DNA of 64,000 bases from Castor canadensis (taxonomy: Eukaryota; Chordata; Mammalia; Rodentia; Castoridae): the NCBI RefSeq assembly GCF_047511655.1, contig NC_133397.1:123965308-124029307 (forward strand), in the 5' to 3' direction. The first letter of the stretch is position 1. Each line of letters starts with the position of its first letter. Positions 45,866 through 57,900 of this stretch are shown here, piece by piece. A model generated the notes under the pieces. The model was not told where the DNA came from. It saw nothing but the letters and a program-made list of their open reading frames with translations, and made no database searches. The position numbers were made by a program, and so were the translations under genes.

Positions 45866-47368
45866 GTTGCTATCAGGTCACTAAGATTTTGACAAAATGG
45901 AAAAATTGATACCCAGCTCCACTTTACTTTTTACTGTGATATGTTCATGCTATGTTTTTGATACTTATCCCAACCAAAAAAATACTAACCACCACTTGGC
46001 ATAACCTTAGGTGGTCATTTATCTAAAGTCTGCAAGTTGTGATTCCATTCTGCAACACAGACAAGAAGATTGGCCTGAGGGAGCGATCTGCGGCTGTGTT
46101 TCTGAGTAGCACTAGGATAATTTGGGGAACTAATTGCACATCTGAGTAAAAAGACAACATTAATCTTTGCCTCAAGGGAAATTCATATAAATGTATCATG
46201 TCATTTCAATAAGCATAACTGGGAGAAAAAATAGTTACATTACATTACACTGAATCATCAGGAAAAATGTAATCAGGATTTTAAAATCATTTAGCAAGTG
46301 TGACACAAAATATTCAAACACGCTAGAGACATTAAAATTTTCAACAAATTATACATAATGAAACTCAGAGAAATGAAGGATATGTGAAGTTTTGAGAAGG
46401 TTCTAACTAAAAAAGGTAAGAGTTGATATTTTTCTAGGTGCTCAATTCATCATCCGTCAACGTATTTTCATCTTTCTTGTGAGTAACCTATTTCTTACTC
46501 TTGTCCATACATGGACTGTGCATCTCTTACCCAAACCAGTGAGAGCATTGTAATATTCCATTCACTCTCTTTGAAGCGGGAAATGGGAAAACAAGAAGGA
46601 AACATTAGAGACAAAAAATCATGTAAATAAATATTAAAAAATCATTAAGGTCTCAGGTTTAAGTATAATTTCTTTCTTCTATTATCCTAATAGAAAAAGT
46701 CTATAGGAAACAGAAAAAAAGGGGACTATCTAAATGGATAGCTATTTTCAGTAAAAGAAAATGTGCTAATGTAGTTGGGAGTGTTGAAATTTAGCCCTTG
46801 GTTTCTTGTATTCTTCTGATTTCTATCCACAGATTCATGCCTCTTGTGGAGCTCAGTCTTCCCTCTCTTACAGGAGACACCAACTATTCTAAGTTCTCAG
46901 TGCCATCTGGACGGTGACCACATCACAATGTGTGTCATTCCTATCATTCTCAGTTAAAGAATATAATATAGCAAACATTAGGACAGCCTGGAGGTGACAA
47001 CATAAAGAACATAACTGGACCACACTCAGCAGAAGCTCTGACTTCTTAGAGTCTTGGTGTTGCAAGCTTTTTCTTTCATCTTGTGACTCAAACTTTCATC
47101 CTTCTTGAATGTTACCTGCCAAATGCAGGTAACATTCATGCTCTTTGGAGCACATGGTCTATTTTTAGCAAAATCTCCTATACCCTCCTTCCCTCTTCCT
47201 CTTCTCTAAATGTTCCTTTCAACTGCATGCTATAATAAAACCTGACCTGTTAGTTTCCTGTGGATCCTATTTCTCTTACATCATTTTTTGTTTTTGTTTT
47301 TGTTTTTTACTGTGATGGTCAGGTGCAACCAGAAGAGGGGGACAGGAAAGACTCAAGAAGATAAAGTT
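45866..47368. other. Unique stretch with one perfect hairpin
   Basis: No repeat family or coding frame is supported over 1.5 kb. The only structural item is the inverted repeat at 47106-47138. A GT-like run 'tttttgtttttgtttttg' lies at 47285-47305. Confidence 0.45.
47106..47138. repeat. Perfect 14-bp inverted repeat with 5-nt loop
   Basis: Left arm tgaatgttacctgc (47106-47119), loop caaat (47120-47124), right arm gcaggtaacattca (47125-47138). All 14 pairs are Watson-Crick. Either strand could form a stable hairpin. There is no U-run terminator context, and no flanking precursor-like extension makes it a clear microRNA (the stem is too short). Confidence 0.9.
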
Positions 47369-47462
47369 GGACTGGGGCTGTAGCTTATGGTGGAGTGGAG
47401 TGCTTGCCTAGAATGCATGGGCCCTAGGTTTGATCCCCAGAACCATAAGTAAAAAAAAAAAG
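47369..47462 (+). repeat. ID SINE, sense
   Basis: 'gggctgtagcttatggtgga' (A box region), 'gtgcttgcctagaatgcatg', B box 'aggtttgatccccagaacc' and an A12 tail. The B box wording is close to the classic rodent ID/BC1 type. Confidence 0.9.
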
Positions 47463-47474
47463 TTTCCTTAGGTT

Positions 47475-47605
47475 TGTTTGCCTCGCATAGTTGCAACTCT
47501 GTAATCCCAGCACTTGGGAGGAGGTGGGAAGATCACAAGTTCCAGGGTAGCCTGGCTAGATAGCCAGACCCTGTCTCTAACTAACTAACTAAAACAAAAC
47601 CCAAA
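47475..47605 (+). repeat. B1 SINE, sense, with (CTAA)n tail
   Basis: 'gtaatcccagcacttgggag', 'gatcacaagttccagggtag', 'cctggctagatagccagacc' and 'ctgtctctaactaactaact'. The tail is a short CTAA array. Confidence 0.85.
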
Positions 47606-48474
47606 GATTGACTTTTTTCTTTCTATATTCATTACTTAAAATGAATACAAAGTGTGATACTGTAACACTAATAACATTATCATTGAATTCAGGATCAGGA
47701 CAAGAATTCCTGCTATTACTTCTATTTATTCAACAGTTTGAGAAATTCTAGCCAACTCTGTAAAATAAGAACAATAAAGAAAGGTAAAAAATTTAAAAAG
47801 CTTATTATACTCACAGATGCTGGAGAGATGGAGTAACTGCACCTCAAGAGGAGGTTACATGAAAGGAGTTTCAAGGGAGTAGGCTGCACCAAGTAGGTGG
47901 GCACCAAGAGTGAGTGAGGTCCCACAGCCAAGTATGGGCTGAGTAGCAAAAAGAGGCAGGAGACTTCATTGGTATGTTTAAGTGTTACTGGGCCACAGTC
48001 ACAGAAGGGTAAGAAGAGGAATGGTGGCAGGACCGAACTGTCACATTGATACACCTGACTGAGTGCTCCCAGCCTATTTCTGGGGATGTTGAGGTAGCAG
48101 AGAAATATGAAGGTTTAATATTTTGCAACACACCTGGTGATTCTTGTCTCCACCTAAAGAATCCCAACTTCTTTAAGTTCAAAGCAACAAATAACCAAAT
48201 TTCACTTGGTCATTCCTTGCTGCTTCTCCTCCATATCTCTGCTTTCTTTTATTGAAAAGCTTTTGGGAAGTTTTGGTTGTGTTATTGTTTCTAATACCTA
48301 ACTTCCTGCTCTGAAGACTTTGTGACTACCACACTTTCCTAGCCAGCACTTCACCATACTGGTCTTGCCAAAATCAGTGGCCTTGAAGACTTTATGTAGT
48401 CAACGGTGTAGTCAAGTCTAACTTCTTGCTCAACTTTCTGCTGAATCCAATAGGCAATTAATCCATCCCTTTTC
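47606..48474. other. No gene seen
   Basis: Unique sequence. A 110-codon reverse frame (47722-48054) lacks any domain that I recognise and has no supporting context. Confidence 0.4.
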
Positions 48475-48680
48475 TTTTTTTGGGGGGGATGGGTATTAGG
48501 CTAGGTGTCCTTATTTATTATTATATTATGGTTGTACTGGGTGTACATTGTGACATTTACAAAAGTTCTTACAATATATCACAGTTGAATTCACTCCTTC
48601 CATCATTTTTCATTATCACCCCTCTCCCATTCCTGGAATAGTTTCAACAGGTCTCATTTTTCCATTTTAATACATGAGTA
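48475..48680 (-). repeat. Old L1 3'-UTR-like fragment, antisense
   Basis: 'ggttgtactgggtgtacatt', 'caatatatcacagttgaatt', 'cattcctggaatagtttcaa' and 'caggtctcatttttccattt' match the copy at 57.43-57.60 kb nearly word for word. Orientation is inferred from the longer copy. Confidence 0.6.
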
Positions 48681-49239
48681 AATTCCTTCTTCTTGAAATC
48701 TTTTCTTCACTCAGCTTGCAAGACATTATGCTCCCCTGGTTCTCATTTGAGCTTACAGAATAGGTTTTTTATTATTTCTTTTACATCTTCAATTCCCTTC
48801 CTGAATTTAGGGCATCAGAGTGCCTATGATTTGGAATTTTTTATACTCTACTTAATTAATCACAACCAGACACCCAATTTGTTACCATTTACCTTGTCAT
48901 TTTTTTCCCATCTTCATGTTTGCAGCTGGTCCTTTCCTCTAAACTCTTGACTTGTATAGTCATTTCCTAGCACTCATTTAACATCCTCCAAACAGAATCC
49001 TTGCTCATTCCCTGAAGACTCCTTAGTTTTTCCATCTTTACAATGTCATTTTCTCCCTGCATTTGTTCAGGCCTCTTCCACATTTTTCTTCTCTATCAGC
49101 AATCCTCCTGGCCCTACTTTCAAACTATGTCATGAGTTCTATCATTTCTTACTGTCTCTGTGGCTACTATCATACTCTTATGATATCAGCTATTATTATT
49201 TCTCTCCCAGACAATTGGAATAAGTTCCCAACTTCTCTA
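48681..49239. other. Possible LINE-2 extension
   Basis: Pyrimidine-rich, AT-rich text that could be diverged antisense L2 continuing into the next entry. An 85-codon frame at 48693 is low complexity. Confidence 0.35.
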
Positions 49240-49400
49240 TTTTGACTTTGTCAGGCTGATGTCTTATTCCTCGTGGGAGCCAGAGTGATAATTCCAAGGT
49301 CTAAATCACCTATCATTGCTATATCTTCAGAGTGTAAAGCACTTTCTGTCATGCAGTTAGCACTCAATGTGCGTTTATTGAATGAATGCAACAAAACTGT
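49240..49400 (-). repeat. LINE-2 3' end, antisense
   Basis: 'gggagccagagtgataattc' followed, after a deletion, by 'cagagtgtaaagcactttct', 'gcagttagcactcaatgtgc' and 'gtttattgaatgaatgc', the hallmark end of reversed L2. Confidence 0.7.
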
Positions 49401-51871
49401 TCTTTAGGGAAAGGAGTTAAATACAATAGATAATCCAAGTCCTAATTTCAAGGAATTTAAATTTTAATTATAGATACATGTGAGAGCTTTCAGTAGATCA
49501 GTCCCATTAACACCCACAAACTGCCGTCCTGAATTTCTAGAGAACCATGCATCCTGTGTCATTCTTTTTTACTAACCAACAGCCTCGTAATCCCAAATGT
49601 GATACTGAAGGTAGACCTGTGGATTTCCCATCAGATCGTCCTTGGACTTGAAGTCTTCCCACTTGTTGCTTACCATTCAATAAAGGAGCTCATTGACATG
49701 GAAAGGTATATTAATTGCAAAGGCTTATGTTTTCATGAAACTTAAAATTACTTTCAGAAAACAGCATGTCTGTGCTATAACTTACAGTAGCAGACCTGTG
49801 GAAATCATAAATACAACTGTAATAGGTGTGGTCAGAAAGCATTTGTAGAAGGGATTTGTAGAGTAGTGAAGAGAATTTGTGTTGTATATCATGTCATGTG
49901 ACCAATGCATAGCATCAGTTGTACCTATGATACTCATTATTCAGAAATGTAGATATTATAGAAGGTTAGCATTCAGATTTGGTTCAGCGCTTGTCATTTT
50001 TCTAAAGTACACATATGACAAAATATGGAAGGCTGTTTTCTTTTTGTTTCTGTCCTGGTAAAAACTAAACATCTTATAATTAATACACTGACTAATTAAT
50101 TTGCAAGAACTGAAATAAGCTCCCAGGCCATGAAGCATTTAATTTGCCTTGGAATCCTAATCTAGTTAAATGTCATGTCTCTGGGGGGAAAAACACTGTC
50201 TCAGTACATTTTTCCTTTGGCAAACTGAAGACAGAAAGAATAAGGGGATAAAAAAAGGAATAAGTGACTTTTGACCAACCAACCCTTTGGCAAGATTGAA
50301 CTGAGTGCTTATGCTTGTGACCTCAAAATCACTAAAGAAAAAGAGAGACTGAGAAAAAAAAAGCAACTATGTATCTGAAAATCACCTGTTATCTGTTACA
50401 GAAGGCAAACCAAATTGGTAGCAATGCCAATACAATCCACTGTCAACATTTTCCTGTGACCTTGTTGGAACAAATTGGGGAAGGTAACAGAAAGCTGCCA
50501 CCTTTCCACTAAATCTATTTTAGGATCATGAATGATTTCAGTACTTAAGAGAAAGCAAACACTTTTCATTGTGAAACAATTGGTGCCAACATTTTTTGTC
50601 TTCAAGGTCATCAACCTGTGGAAATTTAGTCAGGATAAGAGCAAAAACTTAAGGTCTATATTTAGCATTCTTCTCCCTATTTTTGGTTCCACCTGATGCT
50701 AGGAAACCCTTGGGTAACTATGCCAGGCTCAGTTTAGAGAAAGGAAAGGTAGCCAGGACGTGTTCTGTGTGGTATCAACAGTTGCTTCCATTAAATAGCC
50801 TTGGGATATTTTGTTTGGGATGCCAACATTAAATCCCGCTGAGTCTGACAGTTATGTTGTGCTATTTAAAAACCTTGCTTTGTTTCAATACCTTGCAGCC
50901 TCCTTGTCTCACAGGAACTGATGGCACATTTGCATATCAGGTGATGATGGATGGCAGCTCATGTCACTTAGGAATTTACATAGAGAACATACATCTTTCA
51001 AAATCTAACGTTCTTTGCTTGAAGAGATTCGGTTTTCAATCCACTGGCAGAAATCATGAATACATTCAATTATTGAAAATCAGAAATTAGTATGTTGCTG
51101 AAAAGTGAATCCAGAAGTAATAAGATATGGTATCGCCATGACAAGGTAAGACTGCTCCTAGGGCCTGGAGCCAGCACTGAAAGGACCATTATTGTGAGAT
51201 GGGGCCGAAGGCCATTTGGTCCTAGTGGAGAAAGGGATAGGGATAAGAGGGCAGACCAGGAGATGGTGAATTAGGTGCAGTCAGGTAGCATATAGATGCA
51301 TGTTAATCAATATGGGTGCCTGGGTAGAAAGTAAGTACAGATTTATGAATACGGAAACAAGCATTCTTGTGGCACAAACAGAAACTTAATATTGGACTTG
51401 TCCTTGGTAAGTGCAGGATTGCAAGAGGACAGCTCAAAGACTGACAGAAACATAATTTGACTAGAAGAAGTAAACTGAGACCTTTTCTTTGAGGTCAGAC
51501 CTGTACATGCCATGAAAATGACTTCTCAAATTTAGTGCCTCATGTTGAAAAGCTCTCAGGGAGTTGCAATTATGTTTTGGCTTTGATTCTGCCGTGAAGA
51601 TTTCTTTTAAGTAAGGAAGAAACAGACCAGCTCTCAAAAAGCATTTTGTGTGTTTCCCTGAAGTGTGTTAAAGGTTCCAAGTATAAAAAGGATGGGCTAT
51701 TTTTGTTTACTTCTAGGAAGTCAGAAGGCTTTAGTTTTTGCATGTGGGCCTTTGAAACAGATGACTGTCATCTGATACATACTGTCTAACCATGAGAGGT
51801 AATGGCTTCTGAACGTCAGCAATAGCCTAATGTTTATGCCATTACAAGGACTTATTTTTTTATTTTTATCT
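49401..51871. other. Long repeat-poor stretch, no gene
   Basis: About 2.5 kb with no recognised repeat. Frames up to 78 codons (50854-51090) carry no domain. A G-richer patch lies at 51150-51270. Repeat-poor sequence like this is a candidate for conserved non-coding elements, untestable here. Confidence 0.45.
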
Positions 51872-52062
51872 TTTGGTGGGACTGGAGTTTGAACTCAGGG
51901 CTTCACACTTGCAAAGTAGATTCTCTACTGCTTGAGCCACACATCCAGTCCATTTTTCTCTGTTTATTTTGGATATGGGGTCTCTTGAACTATTTGCTAG
52001 GGCTAGCCTCCATCTGTGATCCTCCTGATCTCAGTCTCCTAAGTAGCCCAGCCACTATAAGG
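51872..52062 (-). repeat. B1-ID composite SINE, antisense
   Basis: Reverse ID arm ('ggtgggactggagtttgaac', 'ctctactgcttgagccacac'), T-rich linker ('ctctgtttattttggatatg'), reverse B1 arm ('gggctagcctccatctgtga', 'cctcctgatctcagtctcct', 'aagtagcccagccac'). The B1 arm is truncated at its 5' end. Confidence 0.85.
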
Positions 52063-52419
52063 ATTTTAACTGATATAAGAAGTTTTAATTTATAATCTTA
52101 AACTCATGGATCTTGTCAGATATGTGGTACCTAAAATAGTATTTAAAGATGCAGGTGATGAAAGAATTGGTTGGTTGGTTGGATATATATCTTGAAAGGT
52201 TGAAATTAGAAATAATTTCTGTGTTGGAAATATGACTTAATTTTTTCTGGGCTTTTCCCCAAGCAGCTTCTAGCAAAGATGTTATAAATGTACACAGAGT
52301 CTTCAGCATGAATAAAAGATTGTCATATTCTAGCCTAAGGGAAAAGTAAAAATTTTCTGGATACCACTATAAATGTTGATTTGCTTAACAGTATACTGAT
52401 GTATATTTTAGATGCTTAA

Positions 52420-52571
52420 GAGTATACTGAGACAGGCCTGGCAGCACACACCTGTAATCCCAGCACTTGGGAGGCTAAGGCAAAAGGGTCTTGAATTTGA
52501 GGCCAGCCTGGACTACATAGTGAGATGGTGTCTCATCTTTCCCCTCTCTCTGCCCCCAAAAGGTATACTGT
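52420..52571 (+). repeat. B1 SINE, sense, with short candidate TSD
   Basis: A good B1: 'cctgtaatcccagcacttgg', 'gaggccagcctggactacat', 'agtgagatggtgtctc', then a C/T-rich and A4 end. The octamer gtatactg flanks it at 52422-52429 and 52563-52570, a candidate duplication though short; a third copy at 52391 weakens it. Confidence 0.85.
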
Positions 52572-52892
52572 ACCAGGCATCATGTACTTCTAGCTACCTA
52601 CTTGGGAGGCAGAAATCAGAAGAATCATGATTTGAGACAAGCCCAGGGGAAAAAGTCCACAAGACCGCATCTCAACCAATGGCTAGGTGTGTAGTGCATG
52701 CCTGTCATCCCAGCTATGCCAGGAAGCACAAATAGGAGGATCAAGGTCCAGGGCAGCCGAGGGAACAAAGCAAGAGTCTATCTTAAAAATAACCAATGCA
52801 AAAGGGCTGGCAGAGTGACTTGAGTGGTAGAACACCTGTTTAGCAAGAGCAAGACCCTGAGTTCAAACCCCAGTACCCACTATCGCCACCCC
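52572..52892 (+). repeat. Trimeric SINE (B1-B1-ID), sense
   Basis: Arm 1 (52572-52678): 'tacttgggaggcagaaatca', 'gacaagcccaggggaaaaag', 'accgcatctcaacc'. Arm 2 (52679-52796): 'ggctaggtgtgtagtgcatg', 'cctgtcatcccagctatgcc', 'gaggatcaaggtccagggca', 'gtctatcttaaaaataacc'. Arm 3, ID (52806-52890): 'agagtgacttgagtggtaga', 'gagttcaaaccccagtaccc'. Each arm keeps its own internal promoter-like order, and there are no A-tails or duplications between arms, so it probably moved as one unit. Confidence 0.82.
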
Positions 52893-55119
52893 CCCAAACA
52901 AAGCACACTGAAAAAACACATTTACCTTAAGAACGTTGGTTAATGCTGAGGAAAACTGAAGCTATACTATATCCACGAGTTTGCTAAAAGTCTCAGTTTA
53001 TTCTTACTCTGGACACTTTTCTCGTTAGCAATTATGGTAATGACAACGGATAGATGGTACTTTTTCTTTCATGCCTCCACTCTTCAAATCCACCTCTTGC
53101 CCTACACAGAGATGATACATGCCCCTTATCTTACAGTTTGACATGAATGCTAAATGAAAAAAATATACATAGCAGGGACCGAATCTGAGATTCACATGGG
53201 CTTTTGTTGCTTAGACAACACTCCTTCATCTTCTTACCTTAGATTTTCTTGTCTCCTGTGTAGCTGTTCTGTGTGAACAGACTGTCAGTGACTCAGAACC
53301 ATTCAGACCCCCAGGAAAGAACTCAAAATTATGCATTGTTACAATTTGACTTTGGGAAAATGTAGATGACTGATTTACTCATAAGAGGGTAAAATGTGAT
53401 GCCTAGGTAGCAGATAGTGAAAATGGGACACTTATACAAAGTCCCCCTGAATGAGGAAGAAGAAATCTGAAGGTTTAAGTCAGATACTCAGCTCTTCTGG
53501 GTGCCCAGCATATGGGCTGAGCAAGCTCCACCTTGGTTGCAGAGACAGCCTGAGGAAGTGGGTAGATGGATGTGGACATGATGTTTGGAAAGCTGTCAGT
53601 GTTGAGGGGAACATACCACTGGAGCTGCAGGTCACTTTAGAAGAATGTCTGGGGGAATTGGGAGGAGCTCTGTATTTCCACAGGTGTATTGGATTCACTA
53701 GTAAGCAATTAGTAACTTGTAGGGCTTCTCTATCCTCTAGAGATTCCGGCTGCAGATTGGGCTGCAGACATGATGCCGAAGGTTGAAAAGGAGAGCAGTT
53801 GAGTGCAGAGCCACAACCAGTGCTCACCCTCCCTCCTAGAGACTCTAAGAGGAGTATAAGAATGGTGTCAGTTGGTTGGTTTGCTAACTGGACCCAAGTG
53901 AAAACTGTTTAAAATGGCTGAGCATGGAATACCATTGTATGTCACATTCACACTACTAACACAAGGGCAGCTGAAAATATCTGGCAATAAAGACGGAAAC
54001 TCTTGGAAAACTCTAGAATTTTTTTTAGCATCATGATTTTGTGTTTTTATATAAACGTGACTATTTGTAGTCATCAGTCAGTGAATTGAGGCACACAGGT
54101 TAGATACATATGAAACTCACAGAGGAGAGCATGGCACACAGTAAGTAGGTAAGAAGTTGTCATCATTACTGTTATTGATTGTTAATATCAATTGATTCAA
54201 CCTACCCCAGCCAAAATCTACAATTTCAGTTAACATAGTAGAAACTCGATTAAAGTGTGTTAGGTAAATTGATCACTCCTAAGATCTATGTAGGAGTCTG
54301 AAGTTACCAAGTTACTCCACAGAAAGTGTTAGAATTCATCGAAATGAATTCAGATCAACGATATATGAGTACATCCCAGTACCTACCACTCTATTTCAGG
54401 ATTTTTCTCTTTGGAATCTGCTAGCCTCATCTAATACAACTGGCATTTCCCTGTTATTACTGCCAATGGCAGTCTGTTACTATGATCACCAAAGTCATCA
54501 TCCTGGAGCTGTTGAGTGAGGGCTAGTTCTCCTCATCATTTTTAGAGAATTTCTGCTTTCTGTCTGCTGTGAGTGATTAGATGACCTGCTTCTCAGAGGT
54601 GATGCTTTTAACCAGGGGATATGATAAACATTCCATATTCCACTCAACCAACAGCGTTGGCTTGTGCCTGGGGATAAGCAGCTCATACCAGTAAATACTC
54701 AGGGAAGGAAATGAGGTACTTTACTGGAAGAGATAAATCGATCCAAATAATCATAAGATAGGATGTGGCTATGTGGAGTCTTGTGGAGTATCTTGCTACT
54801 TTTATACTCAGTGATGACATTAAGTGGGCTGTTCTAGCAACTGCAACGCAGACAAGGACGTCATATTTGAGTACTGAGGCATTTCAATGGTAAAGCAGGT
54901 CATCATTACTTCTCAGAGTTAGCAATCTAGAGATAATCAATATTACTAATAACCTGAACAATAGGGAATATCGTTTGCTTCTATTGTATTTTTTTAATAA
55001 AAGAAATCATGATCAGTTACTAATTTTAGATGTCTGTGATAGGATTGAAAACTGAGTAAAGTTAATTTGTATCGTGAGGTGGATCACAAAGGGTGGACTG
55101 TAGTAGATGCTGTCACTCA
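52893..55119. other. No gene seen; GC-richer patch at 53.45-53.85 kb
   Basis: Unique sequence over 2.2 kb. At 53.45-53.83 kb a GC-richer patch has open frames on both strands (111 and 115 codons), but neither has a domain, a start context or splice-like borders that I can defend. Similar both-strand openness is expected by chance in GC-richer DNA. Confidence 0.4.
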
Positions 55120-55512
55120 CCAACCATGCCTTCTTGGCACTGACTCTACTTATACACGTTGATGGCTTCTTATTGCAAATGCTGGATGCTGTCTGGAAGT
55201 AGGAACACACTTGGCTTTTGTGGCGGATTGACCCAGACTTAACATTCTGGAGTGGCCCTCAACCATTTGAGGATGGGAACTGAGAGATAAATACCATGGT
55301 TCCCTCACTCTGTTAGTGGGCTGGCTCTCAGCAGTGTTCTTAGGTTCCCAGAAGTCCCTGAAAGAGTGAGTTCTAGTTCTTCACAACAGTAAACTATTTT
55401 GGCTTTTATTTCATCCCTGTCTGTCTTCCTTACTCTCTTACTGTGGATTCAAGGAATTATTTCCCAAATAAAGTACTTGCTTGTGAATCTTTACCTCAAG
55501 GAACCTAACCTA
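55120..55512 (+). repeat. Old LTR-like repeat, family unresolved
   Basis: 'ggcttcttattgcaaatgct', 'gctgtctggaagtaggaaca', 'aacagtaaactattttggct', 'gaattatttcccaaataaag' and 'aacctaacctaagacag' follow a repeat that I recognise from mammalian genomes. It has an LTR-like end with a polyadenylation signal (aataaa near 55468). I cannot name the family; it is clearly ancient. Confidence 0.5.
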
Positions 55513-55654
55513 AGACAGCTGAAAGAACAATCACAGTCTTGACCACCTACTATTTATAATCTAGTAGAGGAGGATGACATCAATCAAAAAATGTATTACA
55601 ATTATAAAGTCACAATTGTGACAAGAACTGCAAAGAAGGCACCTTGTATATAAA

Positions 55655-55770
55655 AAGGAATAATAGGTGCATATCTGTATTCCAGGCATATCTGACCTGG
55701 AATTCCCAGGTCAGCCTGGGCTACATGGTGAGACACTGGCTCACAAAAAAAGAAAGAAAGAAAAAAGAAA
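55655..55770 (+). repeat. B1 SINE with internal deletion, sense
   Basis: 'aggtgcatatctgtattcca', then directly 'gaattcccaggtcagcctgg', 'gctacatggtgagacactgg' and an A-rich GAAA tail. The middle of the B1 is missing. Confidence 0.75.
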
Positions 55771-56194
55771 GTATGTGTGTTCCAGACAAGGAGTCAAGGA
55801 AGGTCTCCTCTGAGGACCCAGTGTTTGAGCTGAGAATTGGAAGAAGATGAAGGGGGTGGGCAGAGGGGTCTTCATGATAACACTCGTGCCAAGGTCCAAT
55901 GGGAAGAAGGAGTATGGGATGTAGAGACACTTCCGAAAGGCCAGTGTGAGTACAGTAGAGGACAATGGGGAGCTTAGTGGGAGTGAGCCCAGATGCCAGC
56001 GGGACCCAGTTGGTGCTGGGCTTTCAAGTTTCCTACTTAGGCGGAAAACCGTGAGAAGTTACTGGGAGTGTTTAACCAGGGGTTCATGCTATCATATTTC
56101 CATTTTACAAAGTTCAGAAACAGAAAGGAAGTCAGGAAGGAGGCTTGTTTTCAGTTGATACAGGGATCTATGTGAAGGCTTTTTCTACTATCCT
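55771..56194. other. Nothing recognised
   Basis: G-richer unique sequence. Overlapping frames on both strands (68-74 codons) have no domain. Confidence 0.4.
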
Positions 56195-56395
56195 TACTTC
56201 AATACTGGGACTCAAATCATGGCTCTGCCACCTATTCACTGAATGACTCAAGTGACCAAGGGGTGTGACTTAGCCTTCTGTGCTACACTTGCATCATGGT
56301 TTAAAGAACTATAGCTATGTGTTATGATGAAGATTAAAATAGTACCTGACACATAGTAAGTACAATCCAAGTGTTAGCAAGTAAGCCATTGGTAA
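56195..56395 (+). repeat. MIR SINE
   Basis: 'tgggactcaaatcatggctc', 'tgccacctattcactgaatg', 'gtgacttagccttctgtgct', 'gattaaaatagtacctgaca' and 'catagtaagtacaatcc' match most of the MIR consensus in order. One of the more complete MIR copies here. Confidence 0.75.
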
Positions 56396-56479
56396 AAACA
56401 ACTGAATGATTGATTTTAAGGAAGATTGCTGCCAGGGACTTTGGTTCTGTTTGGATGTACCTAGCTTCTGGTTTAATAA

Positions 56480-56680
56480 CTAAAGTAGTGAAAGGCGGGA
56501 GGCGGAAGGTGTGGGCTTAAACATAAGCATTAGCCCTTGCCAACTGAATACCCTGGAGCAAGTTACTGCACCCCTATTTCCTTTCCTCTATTGTGTGGAG
56601 GGGGCTAATAAGACTGCCTGTTTCAATGGGTCATTGTAGGACAGCAAGGAACTCTTTTCCATCAAATACTGGTAGACAGG
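56480..56680 (+). repeat. MIR SINE, degraded
   Basis: 'gagcaagttactgcacccct', 'atttcctttcctctattgtg' and 'gctaataagactgcctgttt' fit the MIR core; the ends are lost. Confidence 0.55.
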
Positions 56681-57424
56681 TGACACAGAACCATTGTAAC
56701 TCTGTTGCTAAGCAGGAATAATTTTCCTTTTAATTGTGATCGCTCATTGTGATCCTGTTAAAACCCATAAATAAGGACCTAGGATAGCACTTTGGGATAA
56801 CGCTTACCTTTGTAAAAGGTCTATGTATGGAAACTGAAAAAATGAGCGATCTTTTCTATTCTGCAGCAGACTTTACATTTTATGGTGTGTTGATGTCTTC
56901 CTATCATGAATGCCACATATCTACTCCTATTTATTATGCAATAAACACCTCATCCAAATGAGCTGGCTCTTTATGAGTGAGATAATCACTCTGAACTGAA
57001 CAGCATGGTTAAATTGCCAAGAGCCCACCTCAGGCATTTCACTGCTTTCTCTTTGGCTTCTACTAGTTAGTTATAATCATGATAGCAAAACACCATGTAT
57101 TTTGCTCCCAAGCATGAAAGCCCTGTGTTCTCACACAATTCTCTTTCAAGGCTGGATTCTAACATTTCTCAATGTAGAAGAAAAACATTTTTTTTAAAAC
57201 TTGAAACCTGCAGGAAAAAACCCAACCAAACCATGAATAATCTTAAAATTTTTATTGAAGCAAACTGATGTCTTTGCAGGCATTATTTATTTATTGAATA
57301 TGGCTTTTGTAGAACAACTCTAGCTTGATGTAGCTGTACTGAGAAACAATCTCTTCCCTGGAAAGGATTGTGCTAATCCTTCCTATTTTGTTTTCAGTCC
57401 ATTTTTTCTGTGTATGTATTTATG
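56681..57424. other. Nothing recognised
   Basis: Unique AT-rich sequence without supported features. Confidence 0.4.
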
Positions 57425-57900
57425 GTTTTTTAAATAAAATTTTGTTGTTGTGCTGGATGGGAGTACATTTGTAGTTAGAACAAAAGTTCTAACAATGTAT
57501 CAAATATATCATAGTTGAATTCACCCCTCCATCATTGTCCTTTCCCTCCTGCCCCCCCATTCCTGGAATAGTTTCAACAGGTCTCATTTTTCCATTTACA
57601 TACATGTGTACAGAGTGTTTTCACCATATTCACCCTCCTACACCTTTTCCCCACCTCCTCTCCTCTCCCACTGGTACCAACCCCCCCCCAGGCAGGACCT
57701 GTTCCGCCCTCCTGTTCTTCAATTTTGTAAAAGAATAAAAAAAGACATCTTTGTTTAAGATAGCTACACAGGGAGTTTCCTTGTGACATTATCATGCATA
57801 TATGTATTATAACCTGAATTGGTTCATCTCCTTGATTTTTCTTCTTTCTACCTTAGTCCCCTTCTTATGGTGGTTTCAATGGGTGCCTTCTTTTTATACA
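57425..57900 (-). repeat. Old L1 3'-UTR-type fragment, antisense
   Basis: 'gttgtgctggatgggagtac', 'catagttgaattcacccctc', a C-rich block with 'ccaaccccccccaggcagg', 'acctgttccgccctcctgtt', 'gatagctacacagggagttt' and 'aacctgaattggttcatctc' show the same order as the L1 3' UTRs nearby but from an older subfamily. It links the fragments at 1.29 and 48.48 kb into one family. Confidence 0.65.

Noticed and set aside
47106-47138. Possible microRNA precursor
   Set aside because: The stem is only 14 bp with a 5-base loop and does not extend outward; a precursor needs a stem of roughly 30 bp.
53451-53827. Overlapping 111- and 115-codon frames on opposite strands
   Set aside because: No domain, no splice-like borders, and both strands open together, as expected by chance in GC-richer DNA.
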